64,000 nt of DNA. It comes from Acanthosepion pharaonis. Its lineage: Eukaryota; Mollusca; Cephalopoda; Sepiida; Sepiidae. The notes below the pieces were generated by a model that had not been told where the DNA came from, searched no databases, and was given only the letters and a program-made list of their open reading frames with translations. Below are positions 46,510 through 57,030 of the stretch, in pieces (the stretch's first letter is position 1; each line of letters starts with the position of its first letter). The translations under genes and the position numbers were made by a program. The stretch covers positions 944,001 to 1,008,000 of the forward strand of contig CAHIKZ030005404.1 of NCBI GenBank assembly GCA_903632075.3. The letters are read 5' to 3'.

Positions 46510-47375
46510 AGGCCCAGGGGCCACTTGAGGTAGAGGATTACAGAATCAGCTTATGCAAATAGGAGGGGAAGATAATGGCTAACCCTAGATTTGAACAGGT
46601 TAAGATTGTACTGATCAGGAAAACATCATATTGGGAGTTGATTCCACATGTTTGCGAGAAGAGGCTGCTCAAGTGGAACTTACTTCTCACCAATAGAATA
46701 CAGAGAGAATGTGGGTGGTTTGCTACAATGTAAGTGGCATGGCAGTTCCTATCTGTGAAGTTTAGAACTGGCAGAACCAAAGAATGCAGTTCATTCAAGC
46801 ATTTTCCATGGAAGTAACAATAGAGCAGTAAGAGGCTTGCCACATCCAGCCTCTGTGAGAGGGGTTGGAGGGTGGAAAATAATTCATCACCCACAAGGAC
46901 TCAGAGATGTTTTTGAACTCTATCAAGACTGGGAAGTGAGGACTGGACAATTCTTGTCCAAATATGACAACAGTATTCCATTTTTAACCTGATCTGGCTC
47001 TTGTAAAGTTAGCAGAAAGAGTCAGGAGATTACTGGAGTGGTACAGGTAGCTGACCATTTTCCTGCATCTTTAGCATGAGTTCCACTTCAAGTCAGAAAT
47101 GAATTTAAGGCCTAATAGTCTCTCAAGTCATGGACCCTCCCTAAGAGAACATCCATTTATTGTAACTGGTTTTAGTTCAGAGTCCGACCAGTGATGATGG
47201 AATGTAACTAGTTTGGTTTTCAAGGCATTGAATGTAACCAGCCATTCCCCCCTCCCCCCGTACTGAGATGTTAGAGCTAGATCACAAGAGAGATCAGCTG
47301 CTAGTCTCTGGTCATCACTAGTTTTGTGGAGGGCACCCATATATTGTCATATCATCAGCATAGATATTCACAAAT
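46510..47375 (-). pseudogene. LINE reverse-transcriptase fragment (CR1/Jockey-like), minus strand
   Basis: Read from 47375 on the minus strand: IYADDMTIYG (catalytic YADD, 47370-47341), then DQRLAADLSCDL...WLVTFNALKTKLVTFHHH, LLGLKFISDLKWNS, MEYCCHIWTRIVQSSLPSLD, and SQRLDVASLLLLYCYFHGKC ... VLPVLNFT. These are the reverse-transcriptase motif C and downstream blocks of Jockey/CR1-group proteins (NASKTQ, LLG-TFS-DL-W, MEYC-HIW). The end, IIFPSYLHKLIL, corresponds to FPSYNLQ-FK. There are frameshifts after YADD and near 47110, and stops at about 46910. 5'-truncated and dead. Confidence 0.78.
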
Positions 47376-47845
47376 GTACATGTGTGTTTAGAGGGAAATA
47401 TAAGCATACACGTTAAAACATTTCCACTGTAAGCCTAAAGGGTGATTTTCTAAGCATGGATGAAAGTATGAATCACCCAGTGAGGATCAAACTAACTATT
47501 CAGTCGTAACTGATCTAGCAAAACAAACTTGCTAACAATTATACCACGTCAATGTACCCCCACTGTAAGCCTTTATGTATATCTATATAAAACTAAAATG
47601 AAATCTCTAAATACTTAGATGTTCTTTTCTATACAAAGATATAAACTGGGTATTTCATAATGACTGAGATAGTGTAGGTAGCTGTGTATTTCAGGTAAAA
47701 TCCAAGATTTTAATTTTAGGTAGAGTAATCTCTTTAAAATTGGTATAATCTTTTTGACTGCATTCACTATTTGACCTCCTGTTGAATCGAGCCAGGCTGT
47801 GTAAATATCTTTGTGAAGTAAATCTCTGATAAAATGCAAAATTAG

Positions 47846-49146
47846 TTTGCTTCTTCAGCAATGGATGGCACAGTTCTTCCAATTGAACAAGGGCTTGTTT
47901 TTTCAGTAAAAAGCTAACACAATTCTTTCAATTGATCAGTGGAACTTGCTTCTTCAGCAAAAAACTGGCACAATTGATCAGTGAAACTTGCTTCTTCAGC
48001 AATGGATGGCACAGTTCTTCCAATTGAACAAGGAAGCTTGTTTTTTTCAGTAAGCTAACACAATTCTTTCAATTGATCAGTGGAACTTGCTTCTTCAGCA
48101 AAACTGGCACAATTGATCAGTGAAACTTGCTTCTTCAGCAATGGATGGCACAGTTCTTCCAATTGAACAAGGAAGCTTGTTTTTTTCAGTAAAAGCTAAC
48201 ACAATTCTTTCAATTGATCAGTGGAACTTGCTTCTTCAGCAAAAACTGGCACAATTGATCAGTGAAACTTGCTTCTTCAGCAATGGATGGCACAGTTCTT
48301 CCAATTGAACAAGGAAGCTTGTTTTTTCAGTAAAAGCTAACACAATTCTTTCAATTGATCAGTGGAACTTGCTTCTTCAGCAAAAACTGGCACAATTGAT
48401 CAGTGAAACTTGCTTCTTCAGCAATGGATGGCACAGTTCTTCCAATTGAACAAGGAAGCTTGTTTTTTCAGTAAATAACACAATTCTTTCAATTGATCAG
48501 TGGAACTTGCTTCTTCAGCAAAACTGGCACAATTGATCAGTGAAACTTGCTTCTTCAGCAATGGATGGCACAGTTCTTCCAATTGAACAAGAAGCTTTTT
48601 TTTTTCAGTAAAAGCTAACACAATTCTTTCAATTGATCAGTGGAACTTGCTTCTTCAGCAAAAACTGGCACAATTGATCAGTGAAACTTGCTTCTTCAGC
48701 AATGGAAAATTGAACAAAAAGCTTGTTTTTTCAGTAAAAGCTAACACAATTCTTTCAATTGATCAGTGGAACTTGCTTCTTCAGCAAAAACTGGCTCAAT
48801 TGATCAGTGAAACTTGCTTCTTCAGCAATGGATGGCACAGTTCTTCCAATTGAACAAGGAAGCTTGTTTTTTCAGTAAAAGCTAACACAATTCTTTCAAT
48901 TGATCAGTGGAACTTGCTTCTTCAGCAAAAACTGGCACAATTGATCAGTGAAACTTGCTTCTTCAGCAATGGAACAGTTCTTCCAATTGAACAAGGAAGC
49001 TTGTTTTTTCAGTAAAAGCTAACACAATTCTTTCAATTGATCAGTGGAACTTGCTTCTTCAGCAAAAACTGGCACAATTGATCAGTGAAACTTGCTTCTT
49101 CAGCAAAAGCTGGCACAATTGATCAGTGGAACTTGCTTCTTCAGCC
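47846..49146 (+). repeat. Minisatellite of 141-bp units, each a trimer of related 41/50/50-bp monomers
   Basis: About nine units. Unit landmark ATGGATGG falls at 47861, 48002, 48141, 48283, 48424, 48561, (48702), 48828, (48972). Each unit holds monomer A (41 bp, starts GATCAGTGGAACTTGCTTC), B (50 bp, GATCAGTGAAACTTGCTTC) and C (50 bp, GAACAAGGAAGCTTGTTTT). All share TTGCTTCTTCAGCAA/TTTTTTCAGTAA and end in CAATT. Unit 7 lacks about 15 bp. Because 141 is a multiple of 3, open frames appear on both strands; they are not genes. Confidence 0.93.
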
Positions 49147-49149
49147 ACA

Positions 49150-49570
49150 AAAGGAACAGGAAGAGAGGAATGAGAAGGAAAAAGAATGGTAGGAATAAAA
49201 AGAAATAATAATGAAAAAGAAAGAGAATGAAAGGAAAAAATAAGAAAAGGAACGAAAATAATAATGAAAAAGAATGAGAGGAAAAAGAAAAGAAAGGAGG
49301 ATTAAAAACTGATAATGATAATAAAGAATAAAGATGAATAAAACCTAATAATGAAAACATGAAAAAGAGAAGAATGAAAAACTAATAATGATGAGATAAA
49401 TGTGAAGGAAGAAGAAAGAAAATATCAAGGAAAAAACTAAAAAAAAGGAGGAGAGAAGGAAGAAAAAACAATAATGAATACAAGGGAAAAAAACAGACAA
49501 AAGAGAAAACAGGAAAAAGTAAATAGAAAGTAAATATGAAAAATATTTATCATGATAAATGACAAATTTC
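49150..49570 (+). repeat. Polypurine tract
   Basis: Almost only A and G with some T (AAGAAAAGGAAGAATGA-type units) directly after the minisatellite. ORFs on the minus strand are Phe/Leu/Ser by-products. Confidence 0.85.
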
Positions 49571-50208
49571 ACTCATAGTGGAACTGTGTTTATATCTGCA
49601 CATATATTTTATTTGCAGTCAAATCTTCAAGGCATCCATTTTTGTCCGTTCACTAAATGGGAAGCCACACATAAAAATGAGTGCAGTAACTCAACCCAAT
49701 TGGCCAATAATGACTGTTAATATTCCCTTTGACAGCTTTATAACATTATTAAGTGGTCAGTCAATGCAGGACCAAGGCTGAATCAATATTTTATGCCCGC
49801 TTAAATGCAGGGTCAATAAAATTGTTTTCCACTTTAATTTGTAATTATTTTCTCACTTTCAAAATGGCTACTCTGCATTTGGTGGATTTGGTTTTCAGTT
49901 TTAAAAGAAAAACTCCTGAAAAAAAAAATTAAAATAGACAGATACCAACAATTACTGTTACATTAAGTCATGGACAAACTGGACAAATTCAAGTTTAGGA
50001 GAGAGCCAACACAATGTGAACTGGCTTTTGTTCAAGTACAAGAAGGAAAGAAGGAGATATTCCACAAATTCTAGTTTATATTCATACCATTAATATCAGT
50101 TATTAACAAGCAACAAAAATTTTCTTTTTAATATTTTCTGAGCATATTCTGGCATCTTGTCTTCAGTCACTTTCTCACCAATGAGACTTGGCTTCATTTT
50201 CTCTCTTG
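49571..50208. other. No gene seen
   Basis: Mixed sequence; a 67-codon frame at 49578 has no recognisable domain. Confidence 0.4.
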
Positions 50209-50210
50209 TA

Positions 50211-50764
50211 CAGGGTGGGGCAAAAATACCTCCCATGTTTTAAACTGTCACCTGTGTGATGCTAGTGAACTTAGGCAAGTGGCAATGGTGTCTTCATCTA
50301 ACTAATGTTTTACCATTTTTGTTTATCAAATAACATCAGTTAACATCATGGTTTGGACGACTTGGCACTGTGCATTTGCTGTTGAAACATTTCTTAAAAC
50401 TGGTGACACTGTAATTGCAACAGAGAGGTTTTCGTGCTCATGTTGGAATAATGCTATTCTGGATAGAAAATCAATACTGCTATGGGTTAAAAATTTCAGG
50501 GCCACTGGTTCAGTACTTAAAAGAAAGCCATACCTGGAAGACCTTGAAATGCTTAAACTTCCAGGTGATGGAAAACTTTAGAAATTATCTACAACAGTTT
50601 ATGATGAATAGAGGCAGACATTTTGGAGAATATCATTTTTCAAATAAAGTGAATAAAAACTGTAGCCTTTTATTTAAACGACAGTGAAATCATTTTTTTA
50701 ATATCAGTTACCTAGGTCTTTTTGTCAATCTTTCAAATTTGGGGAGTAGTTCTGCTGCACCCAG
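50211..50764 (+). mobile_element. Internally deleted mariner element with TA duplication
   Basis: Starts CAGGGTGGGGCAAAAATACC and ends with the complement of CTGGGTGCAGCAGAACTACT; TA at 50209-50210 and 50765-50766. The frame at 50348-50578 encodes a mariner-type N-terminal HTH region (DRKSILLWVKNFRATGSVLK then RKP). It passes directly into a C-terminal-like piece (MMNRGRHFGEYHF, about 50600). The DDD/DDE core is missing. Parent-type of the MITEs at 32203 and 38732, which share GTGGCAATGGTGTCTTCATC. Confidence 0.8.
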
Positions 50765-50766
50765 TA

Positions 50767-51237
50767 CAAATATTTTCATGTTCAACTGTTCTGATAAGCT
50801 TTCCCTCACCTGGAAGTTTTCCTAATGATCTTCTCACCTAAGTACAAACAACGGGGCTCATGAACACATGCACACATATACTATGAAAAAAAAAAAATTG
50901 CACCAGTGAAAAATGCAGATAAGATTGGAGTAATCACATGTTTAGAGGCACACTGAAGAGCTGTGATAGTGAAAGTCTGTCTGTGGATGGCTATATATGC
51001 TTCCGTTCATCAGTTGAGCACTTTGGAAGAAAGGCTATAATGAATAGCTGACAGCTGATAATGCTTATATTACATATATAATGCATTAAAAATTCCCCTT
51101 CTCCATAGCATGCGCCAATAGCCTAGAGGCAAGAGTCTCTGACTGATGTCAAATTGGTCAAGTTTCAATCTTGTCTTGAAGCAATCATGTATCTAGCCAC
51201 ACTGAAGAGCTGTGATACAGTGAAATAGTCTGTGGAT

Positions 51238-51238
<1 letters not shown>
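50767..51238. other. No gene seen
   Basis: Mixed AT-rich sequence. CACACTGAAGAGCTGTGATA occurs at about 50948 and 51199, indicating a short direct duplication about 250 bp apart. Confidence 0.4.

Positions 51239-51288
<50 letters not shown>
51239..51288. repeat. (TA)n microsatellite
   Basis: About 25 TA units at the end of repeat family D copy 2. Confidence 0.95.
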
Positions 51289-51289
<1 letters not shown>

Positions 51290-51291
<2 letters not shown>

Positions 51292-52060
51292 TTTATTCGA
51301 AAATTATAACATAAATATGTTATAAAATTACTACAAAAATAGCCATTTTGTTTCAACACCTCTGGTGTCTTATCAAGTGATGATGTTGAATATAGAATAA
51401 AGGGTTTTAAAAGGTTCAAATCAATTAACCACCGCTTGCAAGGGGAAACGCTGTTACATAAGCTGGAATGACCAATCAAAATACAAGTATACGAGAATTC
51501 AAAAAACTTGACAACAAACTAAGGTTATAATAACTATTTAATGCCTTAATGTTGGGGCTAGATTAGTATTAAATTATATGATAAAATTTGAAATTAAAAA
51601 TTACCCATTTTAAAATTTAAATTTAATCTCTATTAAGTTTTAAAATTATAAAATTACTGAGGAAAAAGGAAAAAATACATACGTTATTCTATTTATTTTG
51701 TTTTTATAGAAATTAAATTGGAATGAACGTTAATATCAACTGTTGTTCTGAGCTTCTTGACAACATAAATACATTTGAATTCTAAATATAGGCAGGGGAG
51801 GATGACATCTTGCAAAAGACAATACATACACAATCACATTATAATACATAAGCACACAGACATATTTAGATATATACACACACAAAAAGTGACAAGACAG
51901 GAAATATCTCCACGACCCTTTACAAACAAAAAAAAACATACATACACAATGAAAGATGCATCCAAGTTACCATACACACAGACACCAATAAAGACACGTA
52001 TTGTTGGTTATTGGAATTTATTCCGTATACACCAATCCTATACTTATATGTAAACAAACT
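51290..52060 (-). repeat. Dispersed repeat family D, copy 2
   Basis: Inverse of 41640-42310 (CATTTTGTTTCAACACCTCT...CTTATCAAGTGATGATG; ATAATACATAAGCAC...AGACATATTTAGATATATAC). At 52000-52060 it ends with TATTGTTGGTTATTGGAATT, which also occurs at 42356, on the + strand. Confidence 0.6.
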
Positions 52061-52404
52061 AATTTTGGAAAATAAATATTTGTAGAAAAAAACATTTTTT
52101 TTTTCCATTAGCCCACATGCCCACAAATGATTTGAAAAAAAAATTTCTTTTCTATGGGTTTTAATAAAAAAATTGAAAAAGAAAATTATAGCCTAAATGC
52201 AGACACACACACACACAGTGCTAATCAAACATTTGAGAAATTTGAATAGATTGATCAGCCTGTTCATTTCTTGAGTTACCCAGTGTTTCCCATGTCTCAC
52301 CAAACATTTCACAAATCTCTGGAAATCACTCCACCAATAAATAAAGATAAAGAATCTCCTTTTCTCATCAAATTCCTCAAAATTATTGGGGTTACACTTC
52401 AGGT

Positions 52405-53020
52405 TTAGACTGATATATGAACAGACTGAGATAGATATGAACAGACGCGGGTATGATTAAGTTGAGATCAGGGCCAGATCATAACCTTTTGGTCCCCACT
52501 CCCAGGATAATGAAATTATGGGGCCCCCATCAGACAGAGTCACCCTCTGACTTGTTTGCACCCATCTTGAATATTCTTTTGATTGTGATATATTTTAACA
52601 GCATTTACATAGCTTTAAGTAAACTTATTGTAAATTCTTTAAATAAACTAGAATAGAAATCTGTTTGTCAATAAAAATATTTTCTAAGAAATAGAACTAT
52701 TTTACAGTTTATTGGAAACCAAATTAGCACATATTTCAACACAACCATAATAAAAAACAAAAAAACAAAAACAGATTTTTTTATAACCAGCATTATAACT
52801 AAACTTGAGGGGTCGTAGGCTGCAGCCTATATGAGCCAAGAGGATAATCCAGGCCTAGTCAAGATAGATATGAACAGATGGAGATAGCTATGAATAAATG
52901 TGAATAAACTGAAATAGATATGAACAGATTGAGATAGATCAATATGAACAGATTGAGATGGATATGGACAGATGGAAATAGATAAATATAAACAGACTAA
53001 GATAAAAAGAGATAGGCTGA
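52405..53020 (+). repeat. Minisatellite of about 22 bp (AGATAGATATGAACAGA units), split by an insertion
   Basis: Units at 52405-52448 and 52862-53020 such as GAACAGATTGAGATAGAT with 1-3 changes each. The 389-bp TIR element 52469-52857 separates the two parts. Confidence 0.75.
52469..52857. mobile_element. Short TIR element (CAGGGCCxGATxA ends) inside the minisatellite
   Basis: The left end CAGGGCCAGATCATAACC is an inverted partner of the right end, whose complement is TAGGCCTGGATTATCC. CAGGGCCGGATTA-type ends are common among non-autonomous DNA transposons. No coding sequence; target duplication not resolved. Confidence 0.55.
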
Positions 53021-53107
53021 TACACACTATCACACATTAATATTACCTTCAACCGAGTTCAATAATAACGATTCCATTTCCATCACCAAGAAATTTATAT
53101 TGAATTC

Positions 53108-53293
53108 TTGGAAATGTCATGTATTCCAATTCAAGTGTTTCAATTTCAGAATTTAATCGGCAGCACAGATGAGACAATCAAAGTGACAGAATGTGATAAG
53201 TTTGGGCTGTATGAGCCGAGGCTTGATATATTTATACTTAAAGAACACAGGTTGAGTGAAAGGTCTCCTCTTCCTAAACCGCAGGATACATGA
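53108..53293 (+). CDS. Candidate terminal exon of an unidentified gene
   Basis: After an acceptor-like GTGTTTCAATTTCAG (about 53137-53151) the frame reads NLIGSTDETIKVTECDKFGL then YEPRLDIFILKEHRLSERS and ends PKPQDT-stop at 53291. The composition is protein-like and mixed, unlike the AT-rich by-product frames around it. The frame is also open upstream from an ATG at 53108. I recognise no family and no partner exon within the window on this strand. Confidence 0.22.
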   Translation: MEMSCIPIQVFQFQNLIGSTDETIKVTECDKFGLYEPRLDIFILKEHRLSERSPLPKPQDT

Positions 53294-53518
53294 TGTGTCA
53301 CATCCTGCAAATGGTTGTTCCTCCACACTTACCTGATGCTTTTGTTGGTTCGTTATAGATTGACAGACTTTTGCTTATCGATACAGTTGACTCTTCTACA
53401 AGAGATATTGATCCACTGATCAAATGACCTGACCTATTTTGTGTCCCACCTATAAGTGGCACATGTGGAGACACAGGTGAACAACTGGTTTAAAATCTTG
53501 ATGCATCAGAGATTGAAA

Positions 53519-54240
53519 GTGGGGGGTGTTAAGAAATAGAGTGGGAGAGAAGTGAAAGAAAGCAGGGAGAGAAAAGTGATAGTGAAAAAAGTGAGAAGAA
53601 AAGAAGAGAGAGGAAAAGTGATGGAATAAGAGAGGTATAAAGAAGGAGAAGAAAAAGAGGAGAGGAAAGGGGAGAAAAGTGATGGAATAAGAGAGGCATA
53701 AAGACGCAAGAAAGAAAAGATGAAAAGAAAGGAGAGGGGAAGGTGGCAGAAGAAGTGAGAAGAGTATAAAGAAAGGGGAAAAGAGAGGAGAGAAAAGAAA
53801 AGTTAGAGGAAAGGGGAGGAAAAGAGTATAAGAGAGGTATAAAAAAGGTGAAGAAAGGAGTGAAAAGAAAGAGGAAAGTGGGGAGTGATGGAAAAAGAGG
53901 AGTAGAAAGAAGGGGATAAAATAAAGGGGAGAACAAAGTGATGTTGAAAAAGTAAGAAGAGCATAAGGGAGGTAAAAATTTGAAAAAATAAGGGAAATGG
54001 AAAAAAAAGTGATGGAGAAAGTGTGAGAAGAGGATAAGAAATGTAGAACTATAAGGGAGAAAGAAGAATGAAAGGGGAGAGAAAAGTTATAGGGGACAAA
54101 GTGAGAAGAGGATATGAGGGAGAAAGAGAAAATAATAGTGAAAAGTGTAGTAACAGAATAAGGGAGGTAGAAAGAAGGTGAAAAAAGAAAGACAGAGATA
54201 TTTAGAAAGAGGGGAAAAAAAGAAAGAAGAAAGTGAGGTT
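53519..54240 (+). repeat. Polypurine tract of about 720 bp
   Basis: Overwhelmingly A and G with scattered T (GTGATGGAATAAGAGAGG, AAGAAAGGGGAAAAGAGAGG). GTGATGGAATAAGAGAGG recurs at 53617 and 53680, suggesting growth by local duplication. Confidence 0.88.
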
Positions 54241-54784
54241 AGATTTCTCCCAAATTACTTTTAGTCAATCCAGGGCTTTTTGTATCTTTTTTTCTATTAT
54301 TTAAATGTTTCTCATGCTTTATATGAACTGTCAATCTCTATTGAAATTTTTCCTGAAACTGATTTGACCAGAGATGCATGACTTGAGAAAGAATCTTGTC
54401 AAATCAAGACTTTGATATGAATGTCACACTTGGTGCCAGATTTGTTCAGGAATATCTAAACTGTCAACTGTATATAACCAATTTCTCAGATCATTGACTG
54501 AAAATAGCTTTGAGTGAATGAAGCCTATAGTTTTTAGTGAGGGACATCCTTTTTCAGACCTTGTGGACTGGTGTTACAGAATCACAGACAAAGAACTATC
54601 AAATAACAGCAACCTCATCACTTGAAGACTTTCAACAGCAGCAACGACTAAAAAGGTTAGGAATAAAGCCATGCCCCCATCAATAGTGGAAAGAGCAATA
54701 ACAGTTAGTGGACTTGAAAAACTTGTTTTCCTAAAAAATTGTTTTAATAGAAAAATTTTATAAATTTCACCAAAATGTAGCACT

Positions 54785-55680
54785 GGCTGCTCAGTCAATA
54801 AATGCTGAATGTTTCCTTATAAGGCAACAGCTAATATTATCATTATCATTAGAGATGAGGAGAACTGATACTACATTTTAATCCCAGCCTGATGGCCAAA
54901 GGCTGAAGAAAAACATATTTCAATTAGCACTGGCTGCTCAATCAATGAATGTCAAATGTTTCCTTATAAGGAAATGGCTAATATTGCCATTACTATTAAG
55001 GATGAGAAGGACTGATACTACACTTTCACCCCATCTCAATAGCCAGGGAGTAAAGAAAAGTGTAATTTGGGTAGCACTGACTATTCTGTCAATGAATGCC
55101 AAATGTTTTCTGATAAGGAAACAGCTAATATTACCATTTCCATTAGAGATGAGAACAGATACTACACTTGGCATTTACTCTTCTCTTTACTGTGATGGGA
55201 TATAGTAAAAGGCCTGTATAAAATGAGGAGCCCAAATGCATGCAATGTCGTGCTGGCACTAATATTTCACCAACCATCCCTCTTTGGTGCAATAAGGGAG
55301 GCACTACCACAGGGTTGGAATCCCTGGGGCTAAGCATCCCTCATTTATTTGTTATGTTCTATCCAAAGACAGAAACATAACTGAGAGATAAAAAATAGTT
55401 TGTCTGCCCAAAGGTAGATACTATACTTTGATCCTATCCCTATAGCCAGAGAGTAAAGAAAAGCATAACTTGAGTAGCAATGAATGCTAAGTGTTTCCCA
55501 ATAAAGGAACAGCTGATATTACGATTACCATTAGGGACGAGGAGAACAGATATTACATTTTGATTCCCAACCAATGACCAGGCTATAAGAAAAGCATAAC
55601 TTGTGTAACACTGGCTGTTCAGTCAATAAATGCCAAATGTTTCCATATAAAGAAATGGTTAATATTACCATTACCATTTG
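54785..55680 (+). repeat. Tandem repeat of about 147-bp units, interrupted
   Basis: GGCTGCTCAGTCAATAAATG, GTTTCCTTATAAGG, GCTAATATTA, GAGATGAGGAGAACTGATAC then TACA recurs from 54785, 54932 and 55079 (period 147) and again in 55410-55680. A foreign block at about 55175-55405 (GTGCTGGCACTAATATTTCA, GGGAGGCACTACCACAGGG) lies between. The short inverted-looking ORFs are shadows. Confidence 0.75.
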
Positions 55681-55729
55681 ACAATTTCTTTTGAGAATCA
55701 AATGGAAATTATTATACATTGGTATAACA

Positions 55730-55895
55730 CAAAAAATGTTTCTCTTGATTTTTTCAAGTTTCTTGTATATTGAGTACAATGGTAGCATTCCTTTCATCAT
55801 AGTATCAGAATTTTGTCAGTTATGTCAGAATCAATTTCTGTCATGCATAACATTGTTCATATCACATTTCTTTCCCTTGCCTATATCGCATTAAA
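55730..55895 (+). repeat. Repeat family E, copy 1 (upstream of an ORF)
   Basis: TTTTGTCAGTTATGTCAGAA...TTTCTTTCCCTTGCCTATAT parallels 56410-56500. Confidence 0.45.
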
Positions 55896-55952
55896 TATTA
55901 AACTAGGCCTGATAAAACAACTCATCACAGTATTAGATCACAATGATGATGC

Positions 55953-56249
55953 TTGTGCTTGAATACAGGCAATGTTTCCAAAGACAGGAATGTTGCTGCT
56001 GATGTGTTTGTTGAACCACAAGAGAAGCAAATGCTGGCATCCAGATACATGGAGATGCAAATGACATTGGTAGAAAAGAGAGTTTGGGATGCATTCAAAG
56101 ACATTAATGGCTTTCTGGGTGACAACAAAAGCAATGTAATAGATAAAGAGTGTTTAACATCTTTGTTGTCAGATCTCAAGAATAAATCCACTTTCACATT
56201 GCCAAGGGAGTCAAAGGTGTATACAGCAATAGCTCTGTCAAGGGAATAA
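55953..56249 (+). CDS. Unrecognised 98-codon ORF flanked by repeat family E
   Basis: The frame reads DVFVEPQEKQMLASRYMEMQ, VEKRVWDAFKDINGFLGDNK and SNVIDKECLTSLLSDLKNKS, ending ALSRE. It is charged and likely helical. TTGAATACAG at about 55975 could be a splice acceptor, making it an exon starting at 55976. The VWDAFKDINGFLGDNK wording is reminiscent of domesticated or transposon-linked proteins, but I cannot assign a family. It lies between two related copies of repeat E, so it may be captured in a mobile element. Confidence 0.25.
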   Translation: MCLNTGNVSKDRNVAADVFVEPQEKQMLASRYMEMQMTLVEKRVWDAFKDINGFLGDNKSNVIDKECLTSLLSDLKNKSTFTLPRESKVYTAIALSRE

Positions 56250-56304
56250 CCATCACTTTGAAAAAGTGTTTTTTGTGGTTACAATGGTTAAACATTGCTG
56301 TATT

Positions 56305-56505
56305 CATTTTATCAGTTATATCAAAAATTGTTTCATTTTTTTTCCCATGTTTCTCATATATTTCTGGTATCCTGAATATGACTAGCTTTCTTTTCATTGA
56401 AACAACAATATTTTATCAGTTATATCAAAAATTGTTTCATTCATGTGTAACTTTCTATACTCTTATTACATTTGTTTTCCTTGGCTATATTGCAATTGTA
56501 AGAAG
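56305..56505 (+). repeat. Repeat family E, copies 2-3
   Basis: TTATCAGTTATATCAAAAAT then TGTTTCATT occurs at about 56309 and 56416, 107 bp apart. The second is followed by TTTTCCTTGGCTATATTGCA as in 55730-55895. Confidence 0.55.
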
Positions 56506-56597
56506 CTAGGGCTGCAAACTTTCAAAATCAATGAGTTCAATACATATACGGATTTTTATATTTATATACAAAACAACATAGTTCAGAAAAAAGAGAA

Positions 56598-56653
<56 letters not shown>
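56598..56653. repeat. (TA)n microsatellite
   Basis: About 27 TA units. Confidence 0.95.
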
Positions 56654-56658
<5 letters not shown>

Positions 56659-56865
56659 AATAATATCAATTGATGATTAGTAGGGATATCTAAAGAGGAT
56701 ATAAATCCACAGAGAGCTCAATGTAAGAACAGAGCAATATAATAATGAATACAGAATCCTTAAAAATCCATCAGGTCATGTGGTAATAAATTTATTTCAT
56801 GGAACTCATGTCCATCTCTTCAGACCAGTTTTTCATTAATAAATAGAGTTCAATTTATTCAGACA

Positions 56866-57030
56866 CAAGGAAAAGGAAAAAAGGAGAAAAATGAAAAAGT
56901 TTTAATATTAAATGAGAGAAAGAAAAAAGGGGAAGAAAGACAAAAATTTCAATATCAGTTTTTTTTGGGGGAAAGAGAAAGAATGATAGATGTGGGAAAG
57001 AGAGTGAGCGAGGGAAAGAAAGGAAAGAGG
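56866..57030 (+). repeat. Short polypurine tract
   Basis: GGAAAAAAGGAGAAAAATGA-type sequence, interrupted by TTTTTTTTGGGGG at 56960. The minus-strand ORF here is a by-product. Confidence 0.7.

Noticed and set aside
48120..48853. ORFs across the 141-bp array on both strands
   Set aside because: They arise because the period is a multiple of 3; indels in individual units break every frame.
47846..49146. CRISPR-like array
   Set aside because: Contiguous repeats without unique spacers in a eukaryotic context; it is a satellite.
53529..53936. 135-codon Ser/Phe/Leu-rich minus-strand ORF
   Set aside because: Complement of a polypurine tract; pure low-complexity by-product.
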